Source of the DNA: Actinomadura sp. DC4 | Lineage (GTDB): Bacteria > Actinomycetota > Actinomycetes > Streptosporangiales > Streptosporangiaceae | NCBI RefSeq assembly: GCF_030406325.1 | Contig: NZ_JAUEQY010000001.1 | Span: 372,001 to 436,000, forward strand | Reading direction: 5' to 3' | Length of the DNA: 64,000 nucleotides | Part shown: positions 42,257 through 51,071 of the stretch, piece by piece | Layout: the number at the start of each line of letters is the position of its first letter | Numbering within the stretch: the first letter of the stretch is position 1 | The notes under the pieces: generated by a model | What the model saw: only the letters and a program-made list of their open reading frames with translations | Database searches by the model: none | Told to the model about the DNA's origin: nothing | Made by a program: the position numbers and the translations under genes

Positions 42257-45200
42257 ATGAGGCGACCGGCGGCGCGCCTGGCGTCCGCGGTGGCACTGGC
42301 CACGGCGGCGTTCCTCGGCAGCGGCTCCCCCGCCATGGCGCAGGTCCCCACCCCTACGCCCAGCCACGGATCACAGCTTTCCCGCGCCCGTACGGCCACC
42401 TGCGTCAAGGACGCCGACGGACGCCTGACCAACTGTCCGAAGCCCCTCGCCGCCAAGGCGTTGCCGAAGGCCGCCAAGGACACCTCCACCCTCGCGACCG
42501 TGAGCGACCCCGCGACGCTCGTCGACACGCGTACCTGGACCACGGGCGGCGGCAACACCTTCCCCGGCGCCGACGTGCCGTACGGGATGGTCCAGTGGAG
42601 CCCCGACACCATGCCGCACCGGAACGCCGGCGGCGGCTACAACTACGGCGACGAGGAGCTCACCGGCTACAGCCTCACGCACGTCAGCGGCCCCGGCTGC
42701 GGCGCGGCGCAGGACGTGCCGATCCTGCCGGTCACCGGCGACCTGCCGAGCGGGGACCCGAACGACGCGACGACCGCGTTCACCAACGCCGGCGAGGTCG
42801 CGCAGGCGGGCTACTACTCGGCGCAGAGCAACCTGCCCGACACGATCACCACGCAGCTCACCGAGACCCCGCACAGCGCGATGGGCCGCTTCACGTTCCC
42901 CGCGACGACGCAGGCCGGGTTCCTGGTCAAGCTCATGGACAGCCAGAACGGCGACTCGGCGTCCAGCGCGCAGATCGTCGGGACCAACGAGATCAAGGGC
43001 TCGGACACGAGCGGCGGCTTCTGCGGCGACTCGCACCAGTACACGCTGTACTACGACATCGTCTTCGACCGTCCGTTCACCGCGTCGAAGGTGATCGCCG
43101 GTGACAAGAGCCCGTCCGCGGTCTCGGTCACGTTCGACACCACGAAGAGCACCGCGGTCCAGGCCAAGGTCGGCATCTCGTACGTGAGTGCCGACAATGC
43201 CGCGCTGAACTGGAAGACCGAGAACCCCGGCTGGAACTTCGACTCGGTCAAGAAGGCCGCGCAGAAGTCGTGGAACACGCTGCTGGGCCGGATCGCCGTC
43301 TCGGGCGGCGAGGCCTCGACGACGCAGGAGTTCTACAGCCTGCTCTACAAGGACTTCATCCAGCCGAACATCACGAGCGACGTCAACGGGCAGTTCATGG
43401 GCTCGGACGTCAAGGTGCACTCGGTCTCGGGTACGCAGAAACAGCAGTACGGGATGTACTCGGGCTGGGACACCTACCATTCGCTGGCGCAACTGCAGGC
43501 GATGCTGACGCCCAAGGAAGCCAGCGACCAGGCCCAGTCGCAGGTCAACTACTACGCCGAGAACGGCATCATCCAGCAGTGGGGCTACCTGCACCTGGAC
43601 AACTGGGTGATGGCCGGCGACCCGGGCACGGCCCTGATCGCGGACTACTACGCGTTCGGGGCCAAGGACTTCGACACCAAGTCCGCCCTCGCCGACATGC
43701 TGAAACAGGCGAACTCGGTCAATGACGTACGGCCGGGTGCGGCGCTGGAGGAGAAGTACGGCTACCTCCCCGAGGACGGCACGTACGGCTGCTGCAACCC
43801 GCACAACCAGGTGTCCTCGTTGCTGGAGTACGACAACGCCGACTTCGCGCTGTCGCGCTTCGCCGCATCTCTCGGGGACAGCGCGAACGCCGCGAAACTG
43901 CAGGACCGGGCGAACAACTGGGCGAACGTCTTCAACACCTCGACCGGGCTGCTGACGCCGCGGCTGCAGAACGGCGCCTTCCTCACCGGGATCACGCCTT
44001 CGACGACGAGCCACTACATCGAGGGCAGCGCGTACGAGTACCTGTGGGACGTGCCGAACGACTACGCGGGACTCTTCTCGCTGCTCGGCGGCCCGTCGAA
44101 GGTGAAGCCGGCGCTGCGGAAGTTCCTGTCCAGGCCGGACGGGTACGGCGAGTACGCCCAGCTCTCCAACGAGTTCGGCTCCGGCGAGGAGTACGCCCTC
44201 GACTACGCGGGCGACCCGGCCGGCACGCAGCAGGCGGTCAACACCCTGCGGTACGGGCTCTACCTGCCCGGCCCGTCGGGCCTGCCGGACAACGACGACC
44301 TCGGCGCGAACAGCTCCGCGTTCGTCTGGTCGATGCTGGGGATGTTCCCGGAGAACCCGGGCAGCGACACGCTGGTCTTCGGCAGCCCCGGCTTCCCGCA
44401 CGCGACGATCTCGCTGCCGAGCGGGAAGACCATCAAGATCAACGCTCCGGGTGCCTCGGCGTCGTCGTACTACGTGAAGTCGATGAAGCTGAACGGGAAG
44501 GCGAACACCAAGCTGTACGTCCCGTACTCCACCCTCGCCAAGGGCGGGACCCTGGACTGGACGATGAGCGGCACGGCGACCTCGTGGGGCACGGGCGCCT
44601 CGGACGCGCCTCCGTCGTACGGGCCGACGTTCGCCGCGACGGGCGCACTCAGCCCGTCGTCGCTGATCCTCCAGCCGGGGGAGTCGTCGAAGACCACGCT
44701 GTCGGTGAAGTCGCTGACCTCCGGCTCCCAGTCGGTGCAGTGGGCGGCTTCGGCGCCCTCCGGGGTGACCGTCAGTCCGGCGAGCGGCACGCTGGCCGTG
44801 TCGGGCGACGGGACGGCCACCGCCGACGTGACGGTGACCGCGGGCGACACCGACGGGAGCCATCCGGTCAACTTCACTCTCACCAGCGCGTCGGGCAAGA
44901 TCCTCCCGGTGTCGTTGTCGGTGATCGTCGCCAGACCGGGAGACCTCGCGCCGTTCTATGACAACGCGGGCATCAGCGACGACAGCGCTCCGTCGGGCGC
45001 GAACTACGACGGCGGCGGCTGGAGCTATTCGCAACAGGCACTGACCGCGGCGGGCCTCGCCCCGGGCGCGTCCGTGACGTCCGGCGGCATCACCTACACC
45101 TGGCCGAACGTCCCGGCAGGGCAGGCGGACAACGTCTCGGTCGGCGGCCAGACCATCCCGGTGAGCGCGCCGGACGGCGCCACCAAGCTGGGCTTCCTCG

Positions 45201-45514
45201 GCAGCGCCCACAACGCGGGCACGGCCGGGTCGTCGGGCACCGCCACGATCACCTACACCGACGGGTCGACGTCGACGGCCACGATGGGCTTCAGCGACTG
45301 GACCCTGTCGGCCGGGAGCGGCACTCCCGGCTTCGGCAACGTGATCACCGCCTCCACTCCCTATCGCAACTTCACCTCAGGAAAGGACCAGGTGAAGACG
45401 TACGTCTTCGCCGAGACCATTCCCATCACGAGCGGTAAGACGGTCACCTCGGTGACCTTGCCGCCTTCTCTCAGCCAGGGCGCCATCGGCGTTTTCGCCA
45501 TAGCGGCCGGCTGA
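42257..45514 (+). CDS. Secreted GH92 alpha-mannosidase-family enzyme
   Basis: 1085 residues from ATG 42257. Signal peptide RLASAVALATAAFLGSGSPAMA. The GH92 N-terminal sandwich has YNYGDEELTGYSLTHVSGPGC. The (alpha/alpha)6 catalytic domain (about 350-780) includes TQEFYSLLYKDFIQPN, YSGWDTYHSLAQLQAM and the conserved PDNDDLGANSSAFVWSMLG. Members are calcium-dependent exo-alpha-mannosidases acting on N-glycans or fungal mannan. The C-terminal 270 residues hold an Ig-like/NPCBM-associated domain (SLILQPGESSKTTLSVKSL) and a further beta-sandwich. A LacI-type palindrome controls the promoter and a clear terminator follows. Confidence 0.95.
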   Translation: MRRPAARLASAVALATAAFLGSGSPAMAQVPTPTPSHGSQLSRARTATCVKDADGRLTNCPKPLAAKALPKAAKDTSTLATVSDPATLVDTRTWTTGGGNTFPGADVPYGMVQWSPDTMPHRNAGGGYNYGDEELTGYSLTHVSGPGCGAAQDVPILPVTGDLPSGDPNDATTAFTNAGEVAQAGYYSAQSNLPDTITTQLTETPHSAMGRFTFPATTQAGFLVKLMDSQNGDSASSAQIVGTNEIKGSDTSGGFCGDSHQYTLYYDIVFDRPFTASKVIAGDKSPSAVSVTFDTTKSTAVQAKVGISYVSADNAALNWKTENPGWNFDSVKKAAQKSWNTLLGRIAVSGGEASTTQEFYSLLYKDFIQPNITSDVNGQFMGSDVKVHSVSGTQKQQYGMYSGWDTYHSLAQLQAMLTPKEASDQAQSQVNYYAENGIIQQWGYLHLDNWVMAGDPGTALIADYYAFGAKDFDTKSALADMLKQANSVNDVRPGAALEEKYGYLPEDGTYGCCNPHNQVSSLLEYDNADFALSRFAASLGDSANAAKLQDRANNWANVFNTSTGLLTPRLQNGAFLTGITPSTTSHYIEGSAYEYLWDVPNDYAGLFSLLGGPSKVKPALRKFLSRPDGYGEYAQLSNEFGSGEEYALDYAGDPAGTQQAVNTLRYGLYLPGPSGLPDNDDLGANSSAFVWSMLGMFPENPGSDTLVFGSPGFPHATISLPSGKTIKINAPGASASSYYVKSMKLNGKANTKLYVPYSTLAKGGTLDWTMSGTATSWGTGASDAPPSYGPTFAATGALSPSSLILQPGESSKTTLSVKSLTSGSQSVQWAASAPSGVTVSPASGTLAVSGDGTATADVTVTAGDTDGSHPVNFTLTSASGKILPVSLSVIVARPGDLAPFYDNAGISDDSAPSGANYDGGGWSYSQQALTAAGLAPGASVTSGGITYTWPNVPAGQADNVSVGGQTIPVSAPDGATKLGFLGSAHNAGTAGSSGTATITYTDGSTSTATMGFSDWTLSAGSGTPGFGNVITASTPYRNFTSGKDQVKTYVFAETIPITSGKTVTSVTLPPSLSQGAIGVFAIAAG

Positions 45515-45528
45515 TCCCTGCCGCGGAG

Positions 45529-45565
45529 GGCCGGGGGCTGGTGTACCCCCGGCCTTTCGCTTTTG
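45529..45565 (+). terminator. Rho-independent terminator after the GH92 gene
   Basis: GGCCGGGGG (45529-45537) pairs with CCCCCGGCC (45546-45554) and is followed by TTTCGCTTTTG, a hairpin plus T tract that is unusually canonical for this genome. Confidence 0.9.
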
Positions 45566-45683
45566 TTCGGCTTCTGTACGGTGTCGTGTTCCGATAGCCT
45601 GCCGGGGAAATCGTCTGTGGGCCTTTGAGCTGGTCATCCGGTGTCCGGCCACGCGCGATCCGCCGATCCTTTGGAGAGCTGCG

Positions 45684-46763
45684 ATGGCGCCCACGCTTGA
45701 GGTCGAGATCCGGGATCTCGTGACGATGACGAACGATCTGGCCGAGGTCGGCACCACTTTCGCCGGCATCAAGACACTGGTGTCGGACACCCGGATCGCG
45801 ACGAGCAACTGGCCGGCCGCGGGCTGGCACGCCGCCGACGCGTACAAGAGCGCGTCGTCGACCGCGGAGCAGGCCGCAGGCGCGGTCAGCGACGCGAGCA
45901 AGGCGACGGCCCTGAACCTCGACGCTGTGGCCAGGCACTACGCCGGCGCGGAGTACCACTCGTCGATCACCCCGTCCGCCCCGTCGAACGTGGGCTCCCC
46001 GAACTCCGGGTCGAGGCTGACTCTCAACAACGGGGCCCGCCTGTCCATGCCGGTGACCGAAGGAGCGATCGCCATCCTCCTGGTGCTGGCCCAGGCCCGG
46101 TCGTCGGTCAAGGCCTCCGCCCGTGCGACGGGCCTGCTGCCGTACTTCCTCGCCGTGGACGCCACGACGATCGAGCCCAACATCCGGGAGTCGGGTCCGT
46201 TCCGCGAGGCCCGCGACACCTGGCGCTCGATCGCGGACATCAAGCCGCTGCTGAGCGACCTGGACGCCCTGGTGCCGCTGCGGAACTGGGAGGGCGACGC
46301 GGCGAGCGGCTTCGACGCGCACATGCTCTACAACGTCCTGCCGGTGCTGGACCGCTTCGTGTCGGTGGCCGAGTCCATGGGCGACCTGTGCGACGAGATG
46401 GCCAAGGGAATGGACGAGATCAACCACCAGTGGCTGGCCCTGCTCATCAAGACCTCGATCCACCTGCTGGCGCTCAACCTGATCCCGCTGCCGTACCGGC
46501 TGGTGTTCTCGATCGCGGCTGCCACGCTGTTCGCGACGAACGTCGCGATCCTGTACTGGAAGATGCGCTCCTGGTACTCGGCGAAGTCCGAGGCGGTGCA
46601 CAGCATGGCAGCGGAGGCGGGGGCCCTGGCGGTGGAATGCTTCGACGAGACCCAGACCCTCGACGCCAACCGCAACCTCCTGAACCCGCGCTTCACGATG
46701 GTCTCGGACGAATGGTCCGCCGGCGACTGGCTCGACAACTGGCGCTACAAAGCCGACGCCTGA
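45684..46763 (+). CDS. WXG100-like membrane protein
   Basis: 359 residues from ATG 45684 (GGAGAG upstream). The protein has two helical segments resembling ESAT-6/WXG100 hairpins. The first surrounds SNWPAAGWHAADAYKSASS (about 38-56). The second has a true W-x-G in RNWEGDAASGFDAHMLYNVL followed by SMGDLCDEMAKGMDE (about 195-250). A paired membrane segment (IHLLALNLIPLPYRLVFSIA, then ATLFATNVAILYW) and a 65-residue C-terminal tail follow. No ESX secretion ATPase or toxin domain is nearby. It may be an orphan type VII-related protein or a scaffold; the function is unknown. Confidence 0.7.
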   Translation: MAPTLEVEIRDLVTMTNDLAEVGTTFAGIKTLVSDTRIATSNWPAAGWHAADAYKSASSTAEQAAGAVSDASKATALNLDAVARHYAGAEYHSSITPSAPSNVGSPNSGSRLTLNNGARLSMPVTEGAIAILLVLAQARSSVKASARATGLLPYFLAVDATTIEPNIRESGPFREARDTWRSIADIKPLLSDLDALVPLRNWEGDAASGFDAHMLYNVLPVLDRFVSVAESMGDLCDEMAKGMDEINHQWLALLIKTSIHLLALNLIPLPYRLVFSIAAATLFATNVAILYWKMRSWYSAKSEAVHSMAAEAGALAVECFDETQTLDANRNLLNPRFTMVSDEWSAGDWLDNWRYKADA

Positions 46764-46805
46764 GACGCCGCGAAACCTTTCGGGCACCTCACGCGTCCAA
46801 CCGAC

Positions 46806-47300
46806 GTGGGATACACCCCGAAGACGACGGTCGGCGCCGTGGGCGCCTACGGATTCATCGCACTGATCTTCGGGTGCGGCGCGGTTCTCGGCGCGCTCAT
46901 GACGTACTCATCGTTCGCCCACGGCGTCGAGACGTCCGCCACCGTGATCAAAGGCGGTACGGCGCGCGGTGAGGCCACGATCGAGTTCACCACCGAAGAC
47001 GGCCAACTGGTCCGTACGCGGATCGGCGGATCGGAGGTGGGCCGTACCGGTGACACCTCGAAGATCCGCTACTCGCCCGGCGACCCCTCCGATGTCTCCG
47101 GTGCCGGGTGGGAGAACCTGACGGTGGACATCGTCAAGACGCTCGCGGTCGCGGTGGTCGCGGCGTACGGCGCCGTGATGACGTACCGGCGGATACGCCG
47201 CCGGCCGCGCGCCGCACCGGTGACACCCGACCACCGATCGCCACGGACATCGGCGACCCAGTCCCCGCACGCGCGCCGAGCGTCGCGCGAGAGGGCATGA
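46806..47300 (+). CDS. DUF3592-like two-helix membrane protein
   Basis: 164 residues from GTG 46806. An N-terminal helix (AYGFIALIFGCGAVLGALMTY), an extracytoplasmic beta domain (VETSATVIKGG, ATIEFTTEDGQLVRTRIGG, IRYSPGDPSDV) and a second helix (IVKTLAVAVVAAYGAVM) with an Arg-rich tail match the DUF3592 layout, whose function is unknown. It follows the WXG-like gene by 42 bp and may be co-transcribed. Its stop overlaps a tiny downstream frame by four bases. Confidence 0.75.
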   Translation: MGYTPKTTVGAVGAYGFIALIFGCGAVLGALMTYSSFAHGVETSATVIKGGTARGEATIEFTTEDGQLVRTRIGGSEVGRTGDTSKIRYSPGDPSDVSGAGWENLTVDIVKTLAVAVVAAYGAVMTYRRIRRRPRAAPVTPDHRSPRTSATQSPHARRASRERA

Positions 47301-47392
47301 CCGGCCGCGGGCGCAAGGCCGCTGTCGCGCTGTCGGTGGCCGGTGCCGCCATCGTCACCTACCGCGGGCTGGCGGGCCACCACCCGAAGTGA
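47297..47392 (+). CDS. Possible 31-residue single-helix peptide
   Basis: The frame starts with ATGA overlapping the DUF3592 stop and encodes a basic start, one short hydrophobic stretch (KAAVALSVAGAAIVTYRGLA) and a stop. Translational coupling makes it plausible, but length and lack of family keep it uncertain. Confidence 0.3.
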   Translation: MTGRGRKAAVALSVAGAAIVTYRGLAGHHPK

Positions 47393-47461
47393 TGGCCGGT
47401 CAGGTGGGTGTCACCTTTGAAGCAATGTCACGTTCCGCGTTGGATGTATAGAGTCCGATAT

Positions 47462-47788
47462 ATGGCGAATGCCCCCCGGATGACCCTGCAGACGATGCTC
47501 GTTCTGCGTGCGATGCTCGCCGATCCGGCCAAGCGGCGCTTCGGGCTGGAGCTGTGCGCGGAGACCGGCCAGCCGAGCGGCACCATCTACCCGATCCTGG
47601 CCCGGCTGGAGCACTTCGGCTGGATCGAAGGCCACAAGGAGTCCGCGGCCGAGCACTTGGCAGAGGGGCGGCGCGCCCGCTACTACTACACGCTCACCGA
47701 CGAGGGCGCCGTACGTGCACGCGCCGCCCTCGACCAGGCCCGGCGATCCCGCGGAGCGGCCGCGAACCTGCGGCCGGCGACCTCATGA
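47462..47788 (+). CDS. PadR-family transcriptional regulator
   Basis: 108 residues from ATG 47462. Winged-helix PadR signature: MTLQTMLVLRAMLADPAKRR, ELCAETGQPSGTIYPILARLEHFGWI, and ARYYYTLTDEGA. There is no ribosome-binding site; a TATAGA hexamer (47447-47452) lies about ten bases upstream, so the mRNA may be leaderless. The last four bases overlap the downstream HD-domain gene, and PadR proteins often control the gene they are coupled to. Confidence 0.93.
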   Translation: MANAPRMTLQTMLVLRAMLADPAKRRFGLELCAETGQPSGTIYPILARLEHFGWIEGHKESAAEHLAEGRRARYYYTLTDEGAVRARAALDQARRSRGAAANLRPATS

Positions 47789-48756
47789 CCACGCTCTTGG
47801 AGTCGCTGCTGGCCCGGCTGCCCGCCGGCGTCCCGGCCATCGAGCGCGACAGGATCCGGCGCGCGTATGAGTTCGCAGCTCGCCACCACGAGGGCCAGTT
47901 CCGTAAGAGCGGCGACCCGTACATCACCCACCCGGTCGCGGTCGCGGAGATCGCCATCGACTCGGGCCTGGACGGCGCGACCGTCTGCGCCGCTCTGCTG
48001 CACGACGTCATCGAGGACACCGGGTGCGACGCCGCCCGGCTCCGCGAGGAGTTCGGCGACGAGATCACCACTCTGGTCCAGCACACGACCGAACTCGACC
48101 GCGGCCACGACCAGGCGGCCGTCGACGCCGCCGACGACCGCGCGCTCACGCTCAAGGTGCTCGACCGGCTGCACAACATGCGCACCCTGCGTTACCTCGA
48201 CCAGGATAGGCAGCGCCTGAAGTCGCGGCAGACACTGGACGTCATGGCGCCGCTCGCCAGGCGTCTGGGCCTGCGAGACGTCTCAGACGAGCTCGAGTCG
48301 ATCGCTCGCGATCGCCTGACGCTCCTGTCCGGGGACGCGGGCGCGACCCACCGGGCGCTCGCGCTGGCCGCGCTGCTCCTCCCGCCCGTGGCCAGGTCAC
48401 GTTATCTGGACGAATGGCTCGGGGAGCTCGGCGTCCTGCCGAGCCGCTCCGCCCGGGCCCGCTTCGCGCTGCGGCTCACACTCGCCATGCCGGCTCTGGC
48501 CTCAACTCTGCGAGGCCCGGCACGAGACACGCTGACCGGCCGCCTCCTGGCCGTCCTCCGCTGGATCCTGCGAACGGACCTGCGCACCTGGACCCCACTG
48601 ACCATCCTGCTCGGCTGGATGGTCGCGGCGGCCGCCCGGACGAGCGTCGTCGACGCCGCGCTCACCCTGATCACCGTGCCCCCCGTCCTGCACGCCGGCG
48701 TCTCCCGCCTGCGCGTGAAACTCGGCATCGGCGATCCGGACCAACCGCCCTCCTGA
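47785..48756 (+). CDS. SpoT-type HD hydrolase domain fused to a membrane domain
   Basis: 323 residues from ATG 47785 (ATGA overlap with padR). Residues 1-175 are a (p)ppGpp-hydrolase-like HD domain: HHEGQFRKSGDPYITHPVAVA (His33 and following), ALLHDVIEDTG with His73-Asp74, and KVLDRLHNMRTLRYL with the closing Asp127. All expected metal and catalytic residues look intact. The synthetase, TGS and ACT domains are absent. The C-terminal 130 residues resemble the HAAS-like region ALLLPPVARSRYLDEWLGEL and two membrane helices (WTPLTILLGWMVAAAARTSV, then DAALTLITVPPVL). It may be a membrane-tethered small alarmone hydrolase; other pyrophosphohydrolase substrates are possible. Confidence 0.88.
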   Translation: MTTLLESLLARLPAGVPAIERDRIRRAYEFAARHHEGQFRKSGDPYITHPVAVAEIAIDSGLDGATVCAALLHDVIEDTGCDAARLREEFGDEITTLVQHTTELDRGHDQAAVDAADDRALTLKVLDRLHNMRTLRYLDQDRQRLKSRQTLDVMAPLARRLGLRDVSDELESIARDRLTLLSGDAGATHRALALAALLLPPVARSRYLDEWLGELGVLPSRSARARFALRLTLAMPALASTLRGPARDTLTGRLLAVLRWILRTDLRTWTPLTILLGWMVAAAARTSVVDAALTLITVPPVLHAGVSRLRVKLGIGDPDQPPS

Positions 48757-48845
48757 CCGGCGCGCACCGTGGCCGGTGACGGCGTTCCACGTACGCCCGG
48801 GAGGGTGGCGACTCGCCTCAAGAGGGCGGGTCTGCTCGCGCACCG

Positions 48846-49499
48846 TCATGGGGTCCGATAGAGGGCGGCCTTCTCATGGAGGCGTTCGAGGCTCTCCTCG
48901 AGAGTGGCCAGGTTCAGGTCGAGGACATGGACGCCGTCTCGGAAGTGCTCGAATCCGAGCTGTGCCCAGACCTTGCCGAGCTTGTTGACGGCCCGTTCGC
49001 GCCGGGCCTCGCTGAGTTCGCCCTCGTCTGTTTCGCCGAGCGGGGCGGGGTAGCACACGGCGGCTCTGGCTCCGCCGGACAGTTTCCTGATCGCGGTTCC
49101 GGCGAAGAGGACACCAAGGCCGAAGCCGCGCCATCGCGGAGCCAGTCGTACGGAGTTGAGGATGAGGATACGGCTGCCGAGCGGTTCGATCAGGTCGTCG
49201 AGCTCTTGGTCGAGCCGGCCGCTGCGGACGTTGAAGATGGCTCCGGCGACAAGGCCCAGGTCGGCCTCTTCGTCATCGAGCAGACCGAACGGGTCGCGGG
49301 TGTCATAGAGGTCGACGGCCACGATGTCCATGTCGGCGACGTGTTCCACCGGCTTGGTGCCGTCGTCGTAGATGTCGGCGTAGACCCGCCAGGTCTCCGG
49401 AGCGGTGTCGGCGTCATCCCCCATGTGGTGACGGTGCTGGTAGGTGAGGGTGACGTCGGCCGGGTCGGCGGGTGGAAGGCGGGCCGGGGAATCGGTCAT
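48846..49499 (-). CDS. GNAT-like protein downstream of the NRPS exporter
   Basis: 217 residues from ATG 49499. The middle contains an acetyl-CoA-binding-like motif, SVRLAPRWRGFGLGVLFAG, followed by a helix, as in GNAT N-acetyltransferases. The N-terminal half (YADIYDDGTKPVEHVADMDI, DLYDTRDPFGLLDDEEADLG) is not diagnostic. It lies 89 bp downstream of the exporter gene in the same direction and could be a late member of the NRPS transcript; a tailoring or self-protection role is possible but unproven. Confidence 0.65.
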   Translation of the reverse strand: MTDSPARLPPADPADVTLTYQHRHHMGDDADTAPETWRVYADIYDDGTKPVEHVADMDIVAVDLYDTRDPFGLLDDEEADLGLVAGAIFNVRSGRLDQELDDLIEPLGSRILILNSVRLAPRWRGFGLGVLFAGTAIRKLSGGARAAVCYPAPLGETDEGELSEARRERAVNKLGKVWAQLGFEHFRDGVHVLDLNLATLEESLERLHEKAALYRTP

Positions 49500-49588
49500 G
49501 GAGATGCGACCTATCGGTGGTGGTCAGTGGGGACGGGCTTCGGCGTGGACCTCATCCTGCCCCGGCAGAGGCATGACCGGACCGATCT

Positions 49589-50818
49589 TCAGCGATCTGG
49601 GCTCGACATCCTGACCAGCCCTGTGAGGAGAGCCATGGCGGCGGTCGACATGAGGAGCGCGGCGACGACGAGGGCGACGGCGCGTACGCCGATCCTGGCC
49701 GACGCCATGGTCAGAGCGACCGCGCCCGCCGCTCCCAACGCGAGTTGAGCCGTGGTGAAGACCGAGGTGACACGCCCCATGAGGCCATCGGGCGTCATCT
49801 CCTGCCGTACGGAAGTGGCGCAGACCAGCGCCAGCGAGGCGCCGAAGCTGTATGCCGCGGCGATCGCCACGACCGACACCAGGTCGGTGACGACGCCCAG
49901 TAGCGCGGTGGCGAACCCCGAGAGGACGTAGGAACCGACCATGCAGGCGGCGAAGCCGTATCTCCTGCGAATGCGGTCGGCGAGGAGAGCACCGGCGACG
50001 GCTCCGGCACCGGCCGCACCGAGGACGAGGCCCACTGTCCCGTCGCGCTGCCCGAGGTCGTGCCGTACGTGGTAAATGAAAAGGTCGACCAGCCCGTACG
50101 TGGGAATCGCCGTTACGGCCATCAGCACCAGCAGCCGGCGCAGCGGGGGCCGATGCCAGAGAAACGACAGGCAGGCCCGCAGGTCATGCGAGGGTTTCGG
50201 CACGGCTGCCGCGCCGTCGTGGTGCCGGTCGCGGGAGGGACACACCTGGACGAAGAGCATCCCGACGGCGGAGAGGGCGAAGCTCACGCCGTCCAGCCCG
50301 ATGGCCGCCGTGGCCCCGAAGGCCGCGGCGACGCCACCGGCCAGCGGAGGTCCCACCACGAACGCGGTCGCGCCACCCGCCTCGTACAGGCCGTTCGCCG
50401 CGGTCAGCCGCTCTCGCCCGACCAGCCCCGTGAGCACGCTCGCGTGGGCGGCCTGGAACAGCACGGCGGAGGCGGAACCGAGCGCCGCGGTCGCGTAGAG
50501 CGGCCACAGCCGTGGACCGGCGAGCCAGCACAGCGGGATGGCCAGGTAGAGCGCGGCGCGGAACACGTCGCAGGCGATGATGACCGTTCGTGGTCGGGTC
50601 CGGTCGACCAGCGATCCGGCGAACAACCCAGAGACGATCATGCTGACACCGCCGATGGCCGCCGTGACGCCCATCTGCGCGACCGATCCGGTGGTCTGGA
50701 GTACGAGGAGCGGGAAAGCGGCCGTCGCGAACGCGTCGCCGAGCATGGAAACGGACTGGCTCAGCCAGTAGATCGCGAAGTCGCGGCTTCCGGCTCTATC
50801 TTCCTCTGTGCGCGGCAT
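49589..50818 (-). CDS. MFS exporter of the NRPS cluster (EntS/MFS_3-like)
   Basis: 409 residues, about 12 helices, with FAIYWLSQSVSMLGDAFATAAFPLLV at the start, the loop AGSLVDRTRPRTVIIACDV after helix 2 (motif A-like), and later GLFAGS/GALLADRIRRRYGF. Size and sequence pattern fit the MFS_3 group that contains EntS and macrolide exporters. The ATG at 50818 lies inside the last codons of mbtH (23-bp overlap), so it is translationally tied to the NRPS transcript and most likely exports the peptide product. Confidence 0.9.
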   Translation of the reverse strand: MPRTEEDRAGSRDFAIYWLSQSVSMLGDAFATAAFPLLVLQTTGSVAQMGVTAAIGGVSMIVSGLFAGSLVDRTRPRTVIIACDVFRAALYLAIPLCWLAGPRLWPLYATAALGSASAVLFQAAHASVLTGLVGRERLTAANGLYEAGGATAFVVGPPLAGGVAAAFGATAAIGLDGVSFALSAVGMLFVQVCPSRDRHHDGAAAVPKPSHDLRACLSFLWHRPPLRRLLVLMAVTAIPTYGLVDLFIYHVRHDLGQRDGTVGLVLGAAGAGAVAGALLADRIRRRYGFAACMVGSYVLSGFATALLGVVTDLVSVVAIAAAYSFGASLALVCATSVRQEMTPDGLMGRVTSVFTTAQLALGAAGAVALTMASARIGVRAVALVVAALLMSTAAMALLTGLVRMSSPDR

Positions 50819-51020
50819 CGCTCGCTTTCACCAGGCTCGCCGGCCGCATGTCCTTCCACTGCGCCTCGATGTGTTCCAGGCATTCGGCCCGGGGCTTTTC
50901 GCCGTAGACGGTCCGCCAGCCATCGGGTACGTCCAGGTCCGACGGCCACAGCGAGTACTGTTCCTCGACGTTGATGAGGACGAGGTAATCGCGGTCCTGA
51001 TCTTCGAATGGGTTCTGCAT
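50796..51020 (-). CDS. MbtH-like protein
   Basis: 74 residues from ATG 51020 (GGAGG upstream). All signature positions are present: NPFED at the start, NVEEQYSLWP, VPDGWRTVYG, ECLEHIEAQWKDMRPASL. MbtH-like proteins bind adenylation domains and are often needed for their folding or activity. It lies 51 bp downstream of the NRPS gene and overlaps the exporter. Confidence 0.97.
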   Translation of the reverse strand: MQNPFEDQDRDYLVLINVEEQYSLWPSDLDVPDGWRTVYGEKPRAECLEHIEAQWKDMRPASLVKASDAAHRGR

Positions 51021-51071
51021 GGCGGCCTCCAATAGGGAAAGCACGACGTTGAAGGGATCAGCCGGACGGAC

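Noticed and set aside
42371-45211. 946-codon minus-strand open frame opposite the GH92 gene
   Set aside because: Antisense artefact of GC-rich codons; the GH92 frame has clear catalytic motifs.
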